From: Streptomyces sp. LUP47B
GTDB taxonomy: Bacteria; Actinomycetota; Actinomycetes; Streptomycetales; Streptomycetaceae
Length of the DNA stretch: 64,000 bases
Direction: 5' to 3'
Assembly (NCBI RefSeq): GCF_001746295.1
Contig: NZ_MJAH01000010.1
Span: 290,124 to 354,123, forward strand
Of the stretch, positions 1-7,894 are shown piece after piece; the first letter of the stretch is position 1, and each line of letters starts with the position of its first letter. Under the pieces are notes generated by a model, which saw nothing but the letters and a program-made list of their open reading frames with translations, was not told the DNA's origin and made no database searches. Position numbers and translations under genes: made by a program.

Positions 1-584
1 TCCACGGCTGGACCAACCCCGGCGACCCGGCCGCCGCGGCCGAACAGGCCCACCGGGACGCCACCCTCACCCACACGGCGAACGGCGTCTACGCGGCGAT
101 GTTCACGGCAGCGGTGATCGCCCGGGCGACGACGACCCCCGACATCCACACCTGCCTGCGCACCGGCCTCACCGTGATCCCCCCGAACTCCCGCCTGGCG
201 AGGGCGATCACCCACGCCGTCCGACTGGCCGAGCGGCACGAGGACTTCGACGAGGTCGTTGACGAACTCCACGCCACCCACGCGGCCACCCACCACTGGG
301 TGCACTCGATCCCCAACACCGCGCTGATCACCGCCGCCCTCACCCACGCGAACGGCGACTTCACCGGCTCCGTCTGCAGAGCGGTCAGCGGCGGCTGGGA
401 CACCGACTCCAACGGCGCCACCACCGGCAGCATCGCCGCGCTCCTGGCCGGTGCCCCCGACCACCTCCCCGACCGCTGGACCACCCCCCTCAAGAACCGT
501 CTGGCCACCTCCGTCGCCGACTTCAACGGCACCGGCTTCGACACCCTGGCCCACCTCACCCACCGGGAGGCTGCTCGCCCATGA
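1..584 (+). CDS. ADP-ribosylglycohydrolase family protein, C-terminal part (5' end outside window)
   Basis: The frame is open from base 3 with no start in the window, so this is the C-terminal part of a longer gene. The stretch GGWDTDSNGAT near the end is the C-terminal metal-binding signature (DTDxxG) of the ADP-ribosylglycohydrolase/DraG family, whose members hydrolyse N- or O-glycosidic ADP-ribose bonds using two metal ions. The family is usually about 300-350 residues, so roughly 190 are seen here. Its stop overlaps the ribokinase start (ATGA at 581-584), which implies translational coupling. Substrate is not inferable; the ribokinase next door suggests ribose or ADP-ribose release (inference). 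Confidence 0.85.
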   Translation, partial: HGWTNPGDPAAAAEQAHRDATLTHTANGVYAAMFTAAVIARATTTPDIHTCLRTGLTVIPPNSRLARAITHAVRLAERHEDFDEVVDELHATHAATHHWVHSIPNTALITAALTHANGDFTGSVCRAVSGGWDTDSNGATTGSIAALLAGAPDHLPDRWTTPLKNRLATSVADFNGTGFDTLAHLTHREAARP

Positions 585-1474
585 CCCACATCGCCGTGCT
601 CGGCAGCACGAACATGGACCTGGTCACCTACGTCGACAAGGCACCCCGGCGCGGAGAAACCGTCACCGGCAGAGAGTTCCGTACGATCCCCGGCGGCAAG
701 GGCGCCAACCAGGCGATCGCCGCGGCCCGCGCCGGCGCCACCGTCTCGATGATCGGCGCGGTCGGCAACGACGGCTTCGGCACCCGGCTGCGCTCCACCC
801 TGGAGCACTCCGGCGTGACCACCGACCACCTGCGCACCCTCGACGGCCCCTCCGGCACCGCGCACATCGTGGTGGACGACGCGGGCGGCAACGCGATCGT
901 CGTCATCCCCGGCGCGAACGGCGCCGTCGACCACCTCGTCCCCGGCGACGAGGGCCTGATCGCCTCCGCCGACGCCCTGCTCCTCCAACTGGAGACCCCC
1001 CTGTCGGCGGTCCTCGCGGGCGCGCAGACGGCCCGGTCCCACGGCGTCCGCACGATCCTCACGCCCGCCCCCGCCCGGCCCCTCCCGCCCGAACTCCTCG
1101 CCGCCACCGACCTGTTGGTGCCCAACGAGCACGAGGCGGCCACCCTCACCGGCCAGAGCGACCCGTTCGCCGCGGGCGCCGCCCTCCTGGACCGGGTCCC
1201 GCGCGTGGTGATCACCCTGGGCGCGGCGGGCAGCGTGTATCTGACCCGGGACGCCGAACCCCTCGCCGTCCCCGCCCCGCACGTCACCGCCGTGGACTCC
1301 ACGGGTGCCGGTGACACCTTCGTGGGCGCCCTCGCCGTCGCCCTCGGCGAGGAACGGCCGATCCGGGAGGCGATGGCCTGGGCGGCCACGGCGGCCGCGC
1401 TCTCCGTCCAGCGGGAAGGCGCCTCGGCGTCGATGCCCTACCGATCCGAGATCGAGGCCCGGTACACGTCATGA
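581..1474 (+). CDS. rbsK: Ribokinase (PfkB family)
   Basis: A 297-residue PfkB-family sugar kinase that would phosphorylate ribose to ribose 5-phosphate in the cytosol. The N-terminus carries GSTNMDL and the glycine-rich GGKGANQA segment typical of ribokinase; the C-terminal third has DSTGAGDTF, which holds the catalytic Asp and the anion hole. Length fits ribokinase (about 300). The ATG overlaps the upstream stop (ATGA) and its own stop overlaps the next start (ATGA at 1471-1474), so it sits inside a tight operon. No ribose transporter is visible nearby, so the sugar may come from the neighbouring ADP-ribosylglycohydrolase reaction or from nucleosides. Another PfkB substrate cannot be excluded. 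Confidence 0.88.
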   Translation: MTHIAVLGSTNMDLVTYVDKAPRRGETVTGREFRTIPGGKGANQAIAAARAGATVSMIGAVGNDGFGTRLRSTLEHSGVTTDHLRTLDGPSGTAHIVVDDAGGNAIVVIPGANGAVDHLVPGDEGLIASADALLLQLETPLSAVLAGAQTARSHGVRTILTPAPARPLPPELLAATDLLVPNEHEAATLTGQSDPFAAGAALLDRVPRVVITLGAAGSVYLTRDAEPLAVPAPHVTAVDSTGAGDTFVGALAVALGEERPIREAMAWAATAAALSVQREGASASMPYRSEIEARYTS

Positions 1475-2661
1475 CACACGCACCTCTCACCGGCCTCCGC
1501 GTTCTCGACCTGGCCACCCTGTTCGCGGGCCCGATCGCGGCCACCATGCTCGGCGACTTCGGCGCGGAGGTCGTCAAGATCGAACACCCCACGAGGCCGG
1601 ACCCCTCCCGTGGCCACGGACCCTCGAAGGACGGCATCGGCCTGTGGTGGAAGGTCCTGGGCCGCAACAAGCGCACGATCACGATCGACCTCTCCAAGCG
1701 GGGCGGTCGCGCCACCTTCCTCCGCCTGGCCGAAACGGCGGACGTGGTCATCGAGAACTTCCGCCCCGGCACCCTGGAGAAGTGGGACCTCGGCTGGCCG
1801 GAGCTCTCCGCCGTCAACCCGCGGCTGGTCCTCACCCGGGTCACCGGCTTCGGCCAGTTCGGCCCGTATGCCCACCGCCCCGGCTTCGGCACCCTCGCCG
1901 AGGCGATGAGCGGCTTCGCGGCGATCACCGGCGAACCGGACGCGCCCCCGGTCCTGCCGCCCTTCGGCCTGGCCGACTCCATCGCGGGCCTGGCCACGGC
2001 GTACGCGGTGATGACGGCGCTCGCGGCCCGCGACCGCACCGGCGAGGGCCAGGTCGTCGACATGGCGATCATCGAACCGATCCTGACGGTCCTCGGTCCG
2101 CAGCCGACCTGGTACGACCAGCTCGGCCTCGTCCAGGAGCGCACCGGCAACCGATCCGCCAACAACGCCCCGCGCAACACCTACCGCACGGCGGACGGCA
2201 CCTGGGTCGCCGTCTCCACCTCGGCCCAGTCGATCGCGGAGCGCGTGATGCGCCTGGTGGGCCGCCCGGAGCTGATCGACGAGCCATGGTTCGCGACCGG
2301 CGCCCAGCGCGCCGCCCACGCCGACGTCCTCGACGCGGCGGTCGGCTCCTGGATCGCCGAACGCACCCGCGCCGACGTCCTCGCGGCCTTCGAGAAGGCG
2401 GAGGCCGCGGTCGCCCCGATCCAGGACATCCGGGACGTGATGGCCGACCCGCAGTACCAGGCGCTCGACACCGTCACCACGGTCGACGATCCCGACCTCG
2501 GCCCCCTGCGCATGCAGAACGTCCTCTTCCGGCTCTCCTCGACCCCCGGCGCGATCCGCTGGGCGGGCCGCCCGCACGGCGCGGACACGGACGAGATCCT
2601 GACGGAACTGGGCCTGACCGAGGCCGAGTTGACGGCCCTGCGCACGGAGGGTGCGCTGTGA
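1471..2661 (+). CDS. CaiB/BaiF-type CoA-transferase (family III)
   Basis: A 396-residue class III CoA-transferase, the family that moves CoA between carboxylic acids through an aspartyl-CoA intermediate. The N-terminus LDLATLFAGPIAATMLGDFG and the following VVKIEHP match the CoA-binding core of the family, and RNKRTITIDL and ENFRPGTLEKWDLG are standard family segments. Length is normal (about 390-410). It is coupled to the ribokinase by ATGA and to the following CitE-like gene by GTGA (2658-2661). Pairing with a CitE/HpcH lyase suggests activation of a dicarboxylic or hydroxy acid followed by C-C cleavage; the substrate is unknown. Confidence 0.9.
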   Translation: MTHAPLTGLRVLDLATLFAGPIAATMLGDFGAEVVKIEHPTRPDPSRGHGPSKDGIGLWWKVLGRNKRTITIDLSKRGGRATFLRLAETADVVIENFRPGTLEKWDLGWPELSAVNPRLVLTRVTGFGQFGPYAHRPGFGTLAEAMSGFAAITGEPDAPPVLPPFGLADSIAGLATAYAVMTALAARDRTGEGQVVDMAIIEPILTVLGPQPTWYDQLGLVQERTGNRSANNAPRNTYRTADGTWVAVSTSAQSIAERVMRLVGRPELIDEPWFATGAQRAAHADVLDAAVGSWIAERTRADVLAAFEKAEAAVAPIQDIRDVMADPQYQALDTVTTVDDPDLGPLRMQNVLFRLSSTPGAIRWAGRPHGADTDEILTELGLTEAELTALRTEGAL

Positions 2662-3488
2662 GACCGCACCCGCTCACCTGGCTCTACGTCCCCGGCGACC
2701 GCCCGGAGACCGTCACCAAGGCCCTGGCCTCCGGCGCCGATGTCGTGGTCGTCGACCTGGAGGACGCGGTGGCCCCCGAACGCAAGCGGTACGCCCGCGA
2801 GGCGACGGCCGAACGTCTCGCCGACCCGCAGCCGATCCCGGTGCACGTCCGGGTGAACGCCCTGGACAATCCCCTGGCGGCGGCTGACCTGGCAGCGATC
2901 GCCGCCCTCCCGGGCATCTCCGGCCTACGGCTGCCCAAGGTCACCGCTCCCGACCAGATCACCCACGTCGCACAGACGACGGCCTGGGCCGAAGGAGGCG
3001 CCCCGCCCCTGTACGCCCTCCTGGAGTCGGCCCTGGGCATCGAGCGTGCCTACGCCATCGCCACCGCGCACCCGGGTCTGCGCGGCATCGCCCTCGGTGA
3101 GGCAGACCTGCGAGCCGACCTCGGCGTACGACACGACGGGGGCCTGGACTGGTCCCGCTCGCGAGTGATCGTGGCGGCAAGAGCGGCGTCCCTCCCTCCC
3201 CCGCCCCAGTCGGTCCACCCCGACACCCAGGACCTGGCGGGCCTCGAAGCGTCCTGCGCCCACGGCCGCGCCCTGGGCTTTCTGGGCCGGGCAGCCGTGC
3301 ACCCCCGCCAGCTCCCGGTGATCGAGCGCGTCTATCTCCCCACGGCGGAGGAGATCGAGCAGGCGGAGACGGTCCTCAAGGCGGCGGAGGCCCACCGGGG
3401 CGCCCAGGCCCTCCCGAACGGCACCTTCATCGACGCGGCGGTGGTGACCCAGGCCCACCGCACGCTCTCCCTCGCCCACCGCCGCTGA
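2658..3488 (+). CDS. HpcH/HpaI aldolase / CitE-like lyase
   Basis: A 276-residue CitE-like protein of the HpcH/HpaI aldolase fold (TIM barrel, Mg2+-dependent cleavage of citryl-, malyl- or citramalyl-type CoA thioesters). WLYVPGDRPETVTKAL at the N-terminus, VVVDLEDAVAPERK with the metal-site acidic residues, and the late ALGFLGRAAVHPRQ segment match the family. The GTG start was chosen because it overlaps the CoA-transferase stop as GTGA and gives the family length; a longer in-frame reading upstream is only open frame. Last gene of the coupled set, followed at once by a strong terminator. The acyl-CoA substrate is not known. Confidence 0.85.
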   Translation: MRPHPLTWLYVPGDRPETVTKALASGADVVVVDLEDAVAPERKRYAREATAERLADPQPIPVHVRVNALDNPLAAADLAAIAALPGISGLRLPKVTAPDQITHVAQTTAWAEGGAPPLYALLESALGIERAYAIATAHPGLRGIALGEADLRADLGVRHDGGLDWSRSRVIVAARAASLPPPPQSVHPDTQDLAGLEASCAHGRALGFLGRAAVHPRQLPVIERVYLPTAEEIEQAETVLKAAEAHRGAQALPNGTFIDAAVVTQAHRTLSLAHRR

Positions 3489-3495
3489 CATACGG

Positions 3496-3527
3496 CGAGG
3501 GCGCCCCGACAACTCGGGGCGCCCTCG
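3496..3527. terminator. Bidirectional terminator between the CitE-like gene and lgt
   Basis: A perfect 14-bp inverted repeat (3496-3509 with 3514-3527) around a CAAC loop lies between two converging stop codons (3488 and 3546). There is no long T-run, which is usual in Streptomyces, and the symmetry would let it serve both strands. Confidence 0.85.
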
Positions 3528-3545
3528 TCGACGTACAACGGACCG

Positions 3546-4511
3546 TCAGCTCTTCTTCGCCGACCCGGCCTCGTCGCTCACCTCACGGGAGTCGGCCTCG
3601 GTCTCGCCGGAGTCGGCCTCGGCTTTCTCTGCCTTCTCTTCCTTCTCCGCACCGTGGGCCTTCTCGGCCTCTTCGGCCTCACCGTCGGCGGCGTCGGCAC
3701 CCGGCTCGACCACTTCCTCGCGGCCGGGCCGCTTCTTCGCCGACAGCACGAAGTACGTCACCGCGAGCACGAACACGATGATCGCGGTCCAGACGTTGAG
3801 CCGGACCCCGAGGATGTGGTGGGCGTCGTCGATGCGCATGTACTCGATCCAGCCGCGCCCCGTGCAGTACGCGGCGACGTACAGCGCGAAGGCCCGTCCG
3901 TGTCCCAGCTTGAAGCGGCGGTCGGCCCAGATGACGAGGAGCGCGACGCCGACGCACCACAGCGACTCGTACAGGAACGTCGGGTGGTAGTAGCCCGGCA
4001 CCCGGCCGTCCGTGGAGGACGTGATGTGCAGGGCCCACGGCAGGTCGGTCGGCTTGCCGTACAGCTCCTGGTTGAACCAGTTGCCCCAGCGGCCGATCGC
4101 CTGCGCGAGGGCGATACCGGGGGCGAGGGCGTCGGCCCAGGCGGGCAGTGGGATGCCCCGGCGCCGGCAGCCGATCCACGCGCCCAACCCGCCGAGCGCG
4201 ATCGCACCCCAGATACCGAGGCCGCCCTCCCAGATCTTGAAGGCGTCCACCCAGTCACGGCCCTCGCTGAAGTACAGCTCGTAGTCCGTGATCACGTGGT
4301 AGAGGCGGCCGCCGAGCAGTCCGAACGGCACGGCCCAGACCGCGATGTCGGCCACCGTGCCGACCCGCCCGCCGCGGGCGATCCAGCGCTTGTTGCCGAG
4401 CCAGACGGCAACGAAGACACCGATGATGATGCAGAACGCATAGCCACGCAGCGGGATGGGACCGAGGTGAATCACCCCGCGCGACGGGCTGGGAATGTAG
4501 GCAAGTTCCAT
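3546..4511 (-). CDS. lgt: Prolipoprotein diacylglyceryl transferase with acidic C-terminal tail
   Basis: Integral membrane enzyme that transfers diacylglyceryl from phosphatidylglycerol to the lipobox cysteine of prolipoproteins, the first step of lipoprotein maturation. The Lgt signature GRWGNWFNQELYG is at residues 140-152 and HPTFLYES at about 176-183; WEGGLGIWG lies near residue 95. Several hydrophobic segments cover residues 25-260. The last 55-60 residues form a Glu/Ala/Lys-rich, strongly acidic cytoplasmic tail, making the protein 321 residues instead of the usual 260-290. A DsbA-like gene lies upstream on the same strand; lspA, the next enzyme of the pathway, is far away at 41.9 kb. 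Confidence 0.95.
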   Translation of the reverse strand: MELAYIPSPSRGVIHLGPIPLRGYAFCIIIGVFVAVWLGNKRWIARGGRVGTVADIAVWAVPFGLLGGRLYHVITDYELYFSEGRDWVDAFKIWEGGLGIWGAIALGGLGAWIGCRRRGIPLPAWADALAPGIALAQAIGRWGNWFNQELYGKPTDLPWALHITSSTDGRVPGYYHPTFLYESLWCVGVALLVIWADRRFKLGHGRAFALYVAAYCTGRGWIEYMRIDDAHHILGVRLNVWTAIIVFVLAVTYFVLSAKKRPGREEVVEPGADAADGEAEEAEKAHGAEKEEKAEKAEADSGETEADSREVSDEAGSAKKS

Positions 4512-4577
4512 GGCAGGGTCGACGCTACCCTGCCGGGCCGGGCCGACGGCAGGCGGCCCGGCAACGGGTGGATAACA

Positions 4578-4597
4578 GGCGGGTGAGAGAACCCGCC
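4578..4597. terminator. Short hairpin between the DsbA-like gene and lgt
   Basis: A 7-bp inverted repeat (4578-4584 with 4591-4597, 6-nt loop) sits between the stop of the DsbA-like gene (4627) and the lgt start (4511). It is short, so it may be a weak terminator or an incidental hairpin. Confidence 0.35.
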
Positions 4598-4626
4598 CGC
4601 CGGCTTGCTCCCTGTCAGCCGCTCCT

Positions 4627-5394
4627 TCACCCCTTGGCGGCGGCCTCCACCTGCTGCTTCAGCTTCGCCGGCGTCATCGTCCGGTCCTGGTAGATGTTCT
4701 TGCCGTCGAGCAGCACGGTCGGGGTGCCGGAGAATCCGCCGTTGCGGAAGGCGGCCGCGGACTTGTCCACCCAGGTGTTGTGGGTGCCCTTCTCGACACA
4801 GCTGCGGAAGGCGGGGGTGTCGAGCCCGTCGACCTTCTTCGCCAGTTCGAGGAGTTTGCCGTTCTCGGCGTAGTCGTCGCTGGTCTCCTCGGGCTGGTTC
4901 TCGTAGAGCACGTCGTGGTACGCCGGGAACTTCCCGGCGTCCTGGGCGCAGGCCGCGGCATTGGCCGCGTTGCGGGAGCCGGTGCCGCCCATGTTGCCGT
5001 CGATGATCGTCGCCAGGTGGTACTCGACCTTGAGCTTGCCGGACCCGGTGAGCTCGTGGATCGCCGGCCGGTACGCCGCCTCGAAGGCCTTGCAGGCCGG
5101 GCAGCGGAAGTCCTCCCAGACGACCAGCGTCGACTTCGCGCCCTCCTTGCCGACCGGGACGGCGAGGCTGTCCTGGCCGTTGGCCCCCGAGGGCGCCACG
5201 ACCGGGCCCGAGGCCTTGTCCTTGCCGGAGTTCGCCGCGATGACACCGATCACCGCCGCGAGACCCAGGACGCACACCACGCTCGCGCCCACGATCAGCA
5301 CCCGGCGCCGCCTGTCCGCGGTCTTCTGCTTCGCGCGCTCCTCCGCCAGCCGCTCCCGGGCGGTGCGCTTTCCCTCACGGTTCTTCTCGCTCAC
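4627..5394 (-). CDS. Membrane-anchored DsbA-like thioredoxin-fold protein (CPAC)
   Basis: A 255-residue protein with a highly charged Arg/Lys/Glu-rich cytoplasmic N-terminus (1-31), one membrane span at about 32-54 and an extracytoplasmic thioredoxin domain. The redox motif CPAC is at residues 99-102 within EDFRCPACKAF, and the cis-proline segment GTPTVLLDG is near the C-terminus, as in the DsbA/MdbA-like thioredoxin_4 family of actinobacteria. Expected role: thiol oxidation or isomerisation of exported proteins. The GTG start at 5394 was chosen because the open frame further upstream runs through the trpA terminator hairpin; no strong Shine-Dalgarno is visible. A paralogue-like protein is at 33493. 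Confidence 0.85.
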   Translation of the reverse strand: MSEKNREGKRTARERLAEERAKQKTADRRRRVLIVGASVVCVLGLAAVIGVIAANSGKDKASGPVVAPSGANGQDSLAVPVGKEGAKSTLVVWEDFRCPACKAFEAAYRPAIHELTGSGKLKVEYHLATIIDGNMGGTGSRNAANAAACAQDAGKFPAYHDVLYENQPEETSDDYAENGKLLELAKKVDGLDTPAFRSCVEKGTHNTWVDKSAAAFRNGGFSGTPTVLLDGKNIYQDRTMTPAKLKQQVEAAAKG

Positions 5395-5408
5395 ACCCGC
5401 AGAACGAA

Positions 5409-5435
5409 CCGGGGAGGCGCACCGCGCCTCCCCGG
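5409..5435. terminator. trp operon terminator after trpA
   Basis: A perfect 12-bp inverted repeat (5409-5420 with 5424-5435, loop ACC) lies downstream of the trpA stop (5498, minus strand) and just before the DsbA-like gene. It should end trpC-M-B-A transcription. Confidence 0.75.
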
Positions 5436-5497
5436 TCCCAGGACCACTCCTTCGAGTGACCGAATATCTCATTACGCGATGACGGGCCGCGCCGCGG

Positions 5498-6316
5498 TCA
5501 CGCCTGTCGGCGCACGCCCTTCGCCAGCTCGCCCGCGAGTGCGCGGACGCCCTCCACCCCGGCCCTGTCGTCCGGCGCGTCGAGCATCCGCTTCACGAAG
5601 GCCGAGCCGACGATCACGCCGTCGGCGAAGCCGGCCACCTCGGCGGCCTGCGTGGCGTTGGAGACGCCGAGCCCGACGCAGACCGGCAGGTCGGCACCCG
5701 CGGCCCGGGTCCGTTCGACCAGGTCCTGGGCCTGCGCCCCGACCGACTCACGGGTACCCGTGACGCCCATCAGCGAGGCGGCGTAGACGAAGCCGCTGCC
5801 GGCCGCGGTGATCTCCGCGAGTCGCGCGTCCTTGCTGCTGGGCGCGACCACGAAGACCGTGGCGAGCGCGTGCTTCTGCGCGTGCTCCCGCCACAGCGCC
5901 GACTCCTGCACCGGCAGGTCGGGCAGGATGCAGCCCGCGCCGCCGGCCTCGGCGAGCTCGGCCGTGAAGCGCTCCACGCCGTAGCGGTCGATGGGGTTCC
6001 AGTACGTCATCACGAGCACCGGCTTCCCGGTGGCCTCGTGGGTCTCCTTGACCGTGCGCATGACGTCCGCGATCTTGACGCCGCCGCGCAGGGCGATGTC
6101 GTCGGCGGTCTGGATGACGGGGCCGTCGAGGACGGGGTCGCTGTGCGGCAGACCCACCTCGACGACGTCGGCACCGCCGTCGAACGCGGCCTTGATCGCC
6201 TCGATCCCGCCGTCCACGGTCGGGAACCCGGCCGGGAGGTAGGCGATGAGCGCGGCGCGGCCCTCGGCCCTGGCGGCGGCGAGGGTGTCCGACAGCAGCT
6301 GAATGTTCCCGCTCAC
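5498..6316 (-). CDS. trpA: Tryptophan synthase alpha subunit
   Basis: TrpA cleaves indole-3-glycerol phosphate to indole and glyceraldehyde 3-phosphate and channels indole to TrpB. The 272-residue TIM barrel carries the catalytic Glu at residue 53 (VVEVGLPHSDP) and the catalytic Asp at residue 64 (VLDGP); length is standard. The GTG start (6316) overlaps the trpB stop as GTGA, so the two subunits are translationally coupled. Transcription probably ends at the hairpin 5409-5435. Confidence 0.97.
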   Translation of the reverse strand: MSGNIQLLSDTLAAARAEGRAALIAYLPAGFPTVDGGIEAIKAAFDGGADVVEVGLPHSDPVLDGPVIQTADDIALRGGVKIADVMRTVKETHEATGKPVLVMTYWNPIDRYGVERFTAELAEAGGAGCILPDLPVQESALWREHAQKHALATVFVVAPSSKDARLAEITAAGSGFVYAASLMGVTGTRESVGAQAQDLVERTRAAGADLPVCVGLGVSNATQAAEVAGFADGVIVGSAFVKRMLDAPDDRAGVEGVRALAGELAKGVRRQA

Positions 6317-7599
6317 TTGGCGTCCCCCTCGATCTCGGCGGTGTCGGCGTCCTGGTCGGCGGCGACCTGGGCGTCGGTGTCGTACAGGTCGAAGTAGCGG
6401 GCGGCCGTGTCCATGTCCTTGTCACCGCGGCCGGACAGGTTGACCACGATCAGTCCGTCCTTGCCGAGCTCCCTGCCGACCTCCAGGGCACCGGCCAGCG
6501 CGTGGGCGCTCTCGATGGCCGGGATGATGCCCTCGGTGCGCGACAGCAGGCGCAGGGCCTGCATCGCCGCGTCGTCGGTGACCGCGCGGTACTCGCCGCG
6601 GCCGCTGTCCTTGAGGTAGGAGTGCTCGGGGCCGATGCCCGGGTAGTCCAGACCGGCGGAGATGGAGTACGGCTCGGTGATCTGGCCCTCCTCGTCCTGG
6701 AGGACGTAGGAGCGGGAGCCGTGCAGGATGCCGGGCTCGCCCGCGGTGAGGGTCGCCGCGTGTTCGCCGGTCTCCACACCGTGCCCGGCGGGCTCGCACC
6801 CGATGAGGCGTACGCCGGTGTCTGGGATGAAGGCGTGGAACAGGCCGATGGCGTTCGAGCCGCCGCCGACGCAGGCGATGGCCGCGTCGGGAAGACGGCC
6901 GGCGCGCTCCAGGAGCTGGCGGCGGGTCTCGACGCCGATCACGCGGTGGAAGTCGCGGACCATGGCCGGGAAGGGGTGCGGTCCCGCGACGGTGCCGAAC
7001 AGGTAGTGCGTGTGGTCGACGTTGGCGACCCAGTCGCGGAAAGCCTCGTTGATCGCGTCCTTGAGCGTGCGGCTGCCGGACTTCACGGCGATGACCTCGG
7101 CGCCGAGCATGCGCATCCGGGCCACGTTGAGGGCCTGGCGCCGGGTGTCGATCTCGCCCATGTAGATGGTGCACTCGAGGCCGAACAGCGCGCAGGCGGT
7201 GGCCGTGGCGACGCCGTGCTGACCGGCGCCCGTCTCGGCGATCACCCGGGTCTTGCCCATGCGCCTGGTGAGCAGGGCCTGACCGAGAACGTTGTTGATC
7301 TTGTGGGAGCCGGTGTGGTTGAGGTCTTCCCGCTTCAGGAAGATCCGGGCGCCGCCCGCCTCCGCGGCGAAACGGCGGACCTCGGTGAGCGAACTCGGGC
7401 GGCCGGTGTAGTTGACCAGCAGGTCGTCGAGCTCACGGGCGAACTCGGGGTCGTGCTTGGCCTTGTCGTACTCGACGGCGACCTCGTCCACGGCGGCGAC
7501 GAGGGCCTCCGGGATGAACTTGCCGCCGAACGCGCCGAAGTAGCCTTCGGGGCTGGGGATCTGACCCTCGGGGTCGGGGATGAAGAACTCGCTGGGCAT
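6313..7599 (-). CDS. trpB: Tryptophan synthase beta subunit
   Basis: PLP-dependent subunit that joins indole and serine to make tryptophan. The Schiff-base lysine is Lys100 in NHTGSHKINN, and the phosphate-binding glycine loop GGGSNAIG follows at about residue 245. At 428 residues it is slightly longer than the usual 390-410 because of a short N-terminal extension and a C-terminal acidic tail. It overlaps trpA by GTGA and lies 58 bases after trpM. Confidence 0.97.
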   Translation of the reverse strand: MPSEFFIPDPEGQIPSPEGYFGAFGGKFIPEALVAAVDEVAVEYDKAKHDPEFARELDDLLVNYTGRPSSLTEVRRFAAEAGGARIFLKREDLNHTGSHKINNVLGQALLTRRMGKTRVIAETGAGQHGVATATACALFGLECTIYMGEIDTRRQALNVARMRMLGAEVIAVKSGSRTLKDAINEAFRDWVANVDHTHYLFGTVAGPHPFPAMVRDFHRVIGVETRRQLLERAGRLPDAAIACVGGGSNAIGLFHAFIPDTGVRLIGCEPAGHGVETGEHAATLTAGEPGILHGSRSYVLQDEEGQITEPYSISAGLDYPGIGPEHSYLKDSGRGEYRAVTDDAAMQALRLLSRTEGIIPAIESAHALAGALEVGRELGKDGLIVVNLSGRGDKDMDTAARYFDLYDTDAQVAADQDADTAEIEGDAK

Positions 7600-7657
7600 G
7601 CGGAAACCTCACGGTGAGTTTGTGGGAAAACACTAATCGCCGTGGGGCGGGGGGTTG

Positions 7658-7873
7658 TCAGTTGACTGCGGGCCCGTGGGGGCTGGTCGCGCAGTTCCCC
7701 GCGCCCCTGAAGGCCTGCTGCCATCGCCGCCCGTTTACCTGCCCAGGTTCGTCACCGATGACGTAACGGACCCTACGGCCGTGTACCCGGCGAGCCGGGG
7801 CCCGGCAGCCCCTCGGACGGCAGCCGCGCGCGAGGCGGGCGTGCCGGTCCATGGGGGTCAGGGTGAGTGTCAT
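7658..7873 (-). CDS. trpM: TrpM-like small basic protein between trpC and trpB
   Basis: A 71-residue, Arg-rich, cysteine-containing small protein at the position of trpM (formerly trpX) of Streptomyces coelicolor, a small protein reported to modulate tryptophan synthesis and differentiation. The visible core is HARLARGCRPRGCRAPARR followed by RVRYVIGDEPGQVNG. The last 17 residues (from FRGAGNC to the stop) are encoded entirely by a Streptomyces-type intergenic repeat at 7672-7712, so the native C-terminus may have been replaced. The ATG at 7873 is used; an internal ATG at 7852 is possible, and neither has a strong Shine-Dalgarno. Biochemical function is unknown. Confidence 0.65.
   Translation of the reverse strand: MTLTLTPMDRHARLARGCRPRGCRAPARRVHGRRVRYVIGDEPGQVNGRRWQQAFRGAGNCATSPHGPAVN
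7672..7712 (-). repeat. Streptomyces-type dispersed repeat (GGGGCGCGGGGAACTGCGCG core)
   Basis: On the minus strand this reads as the GC-rich element with core GGGGCGCGGGGAACTGCGCG followed by ACCAGCCCCCAC, a sequence I recognise from memory as a very common dispersed intergenic repeat in Streptomyces genomes. It covers the 3' end of trpM and supplies its stop. This is the only copy I saw in the window. Confidence 0.75.
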
Positions 7874-7894
7874 CGGGGTCAGCCTATCGGGCGA

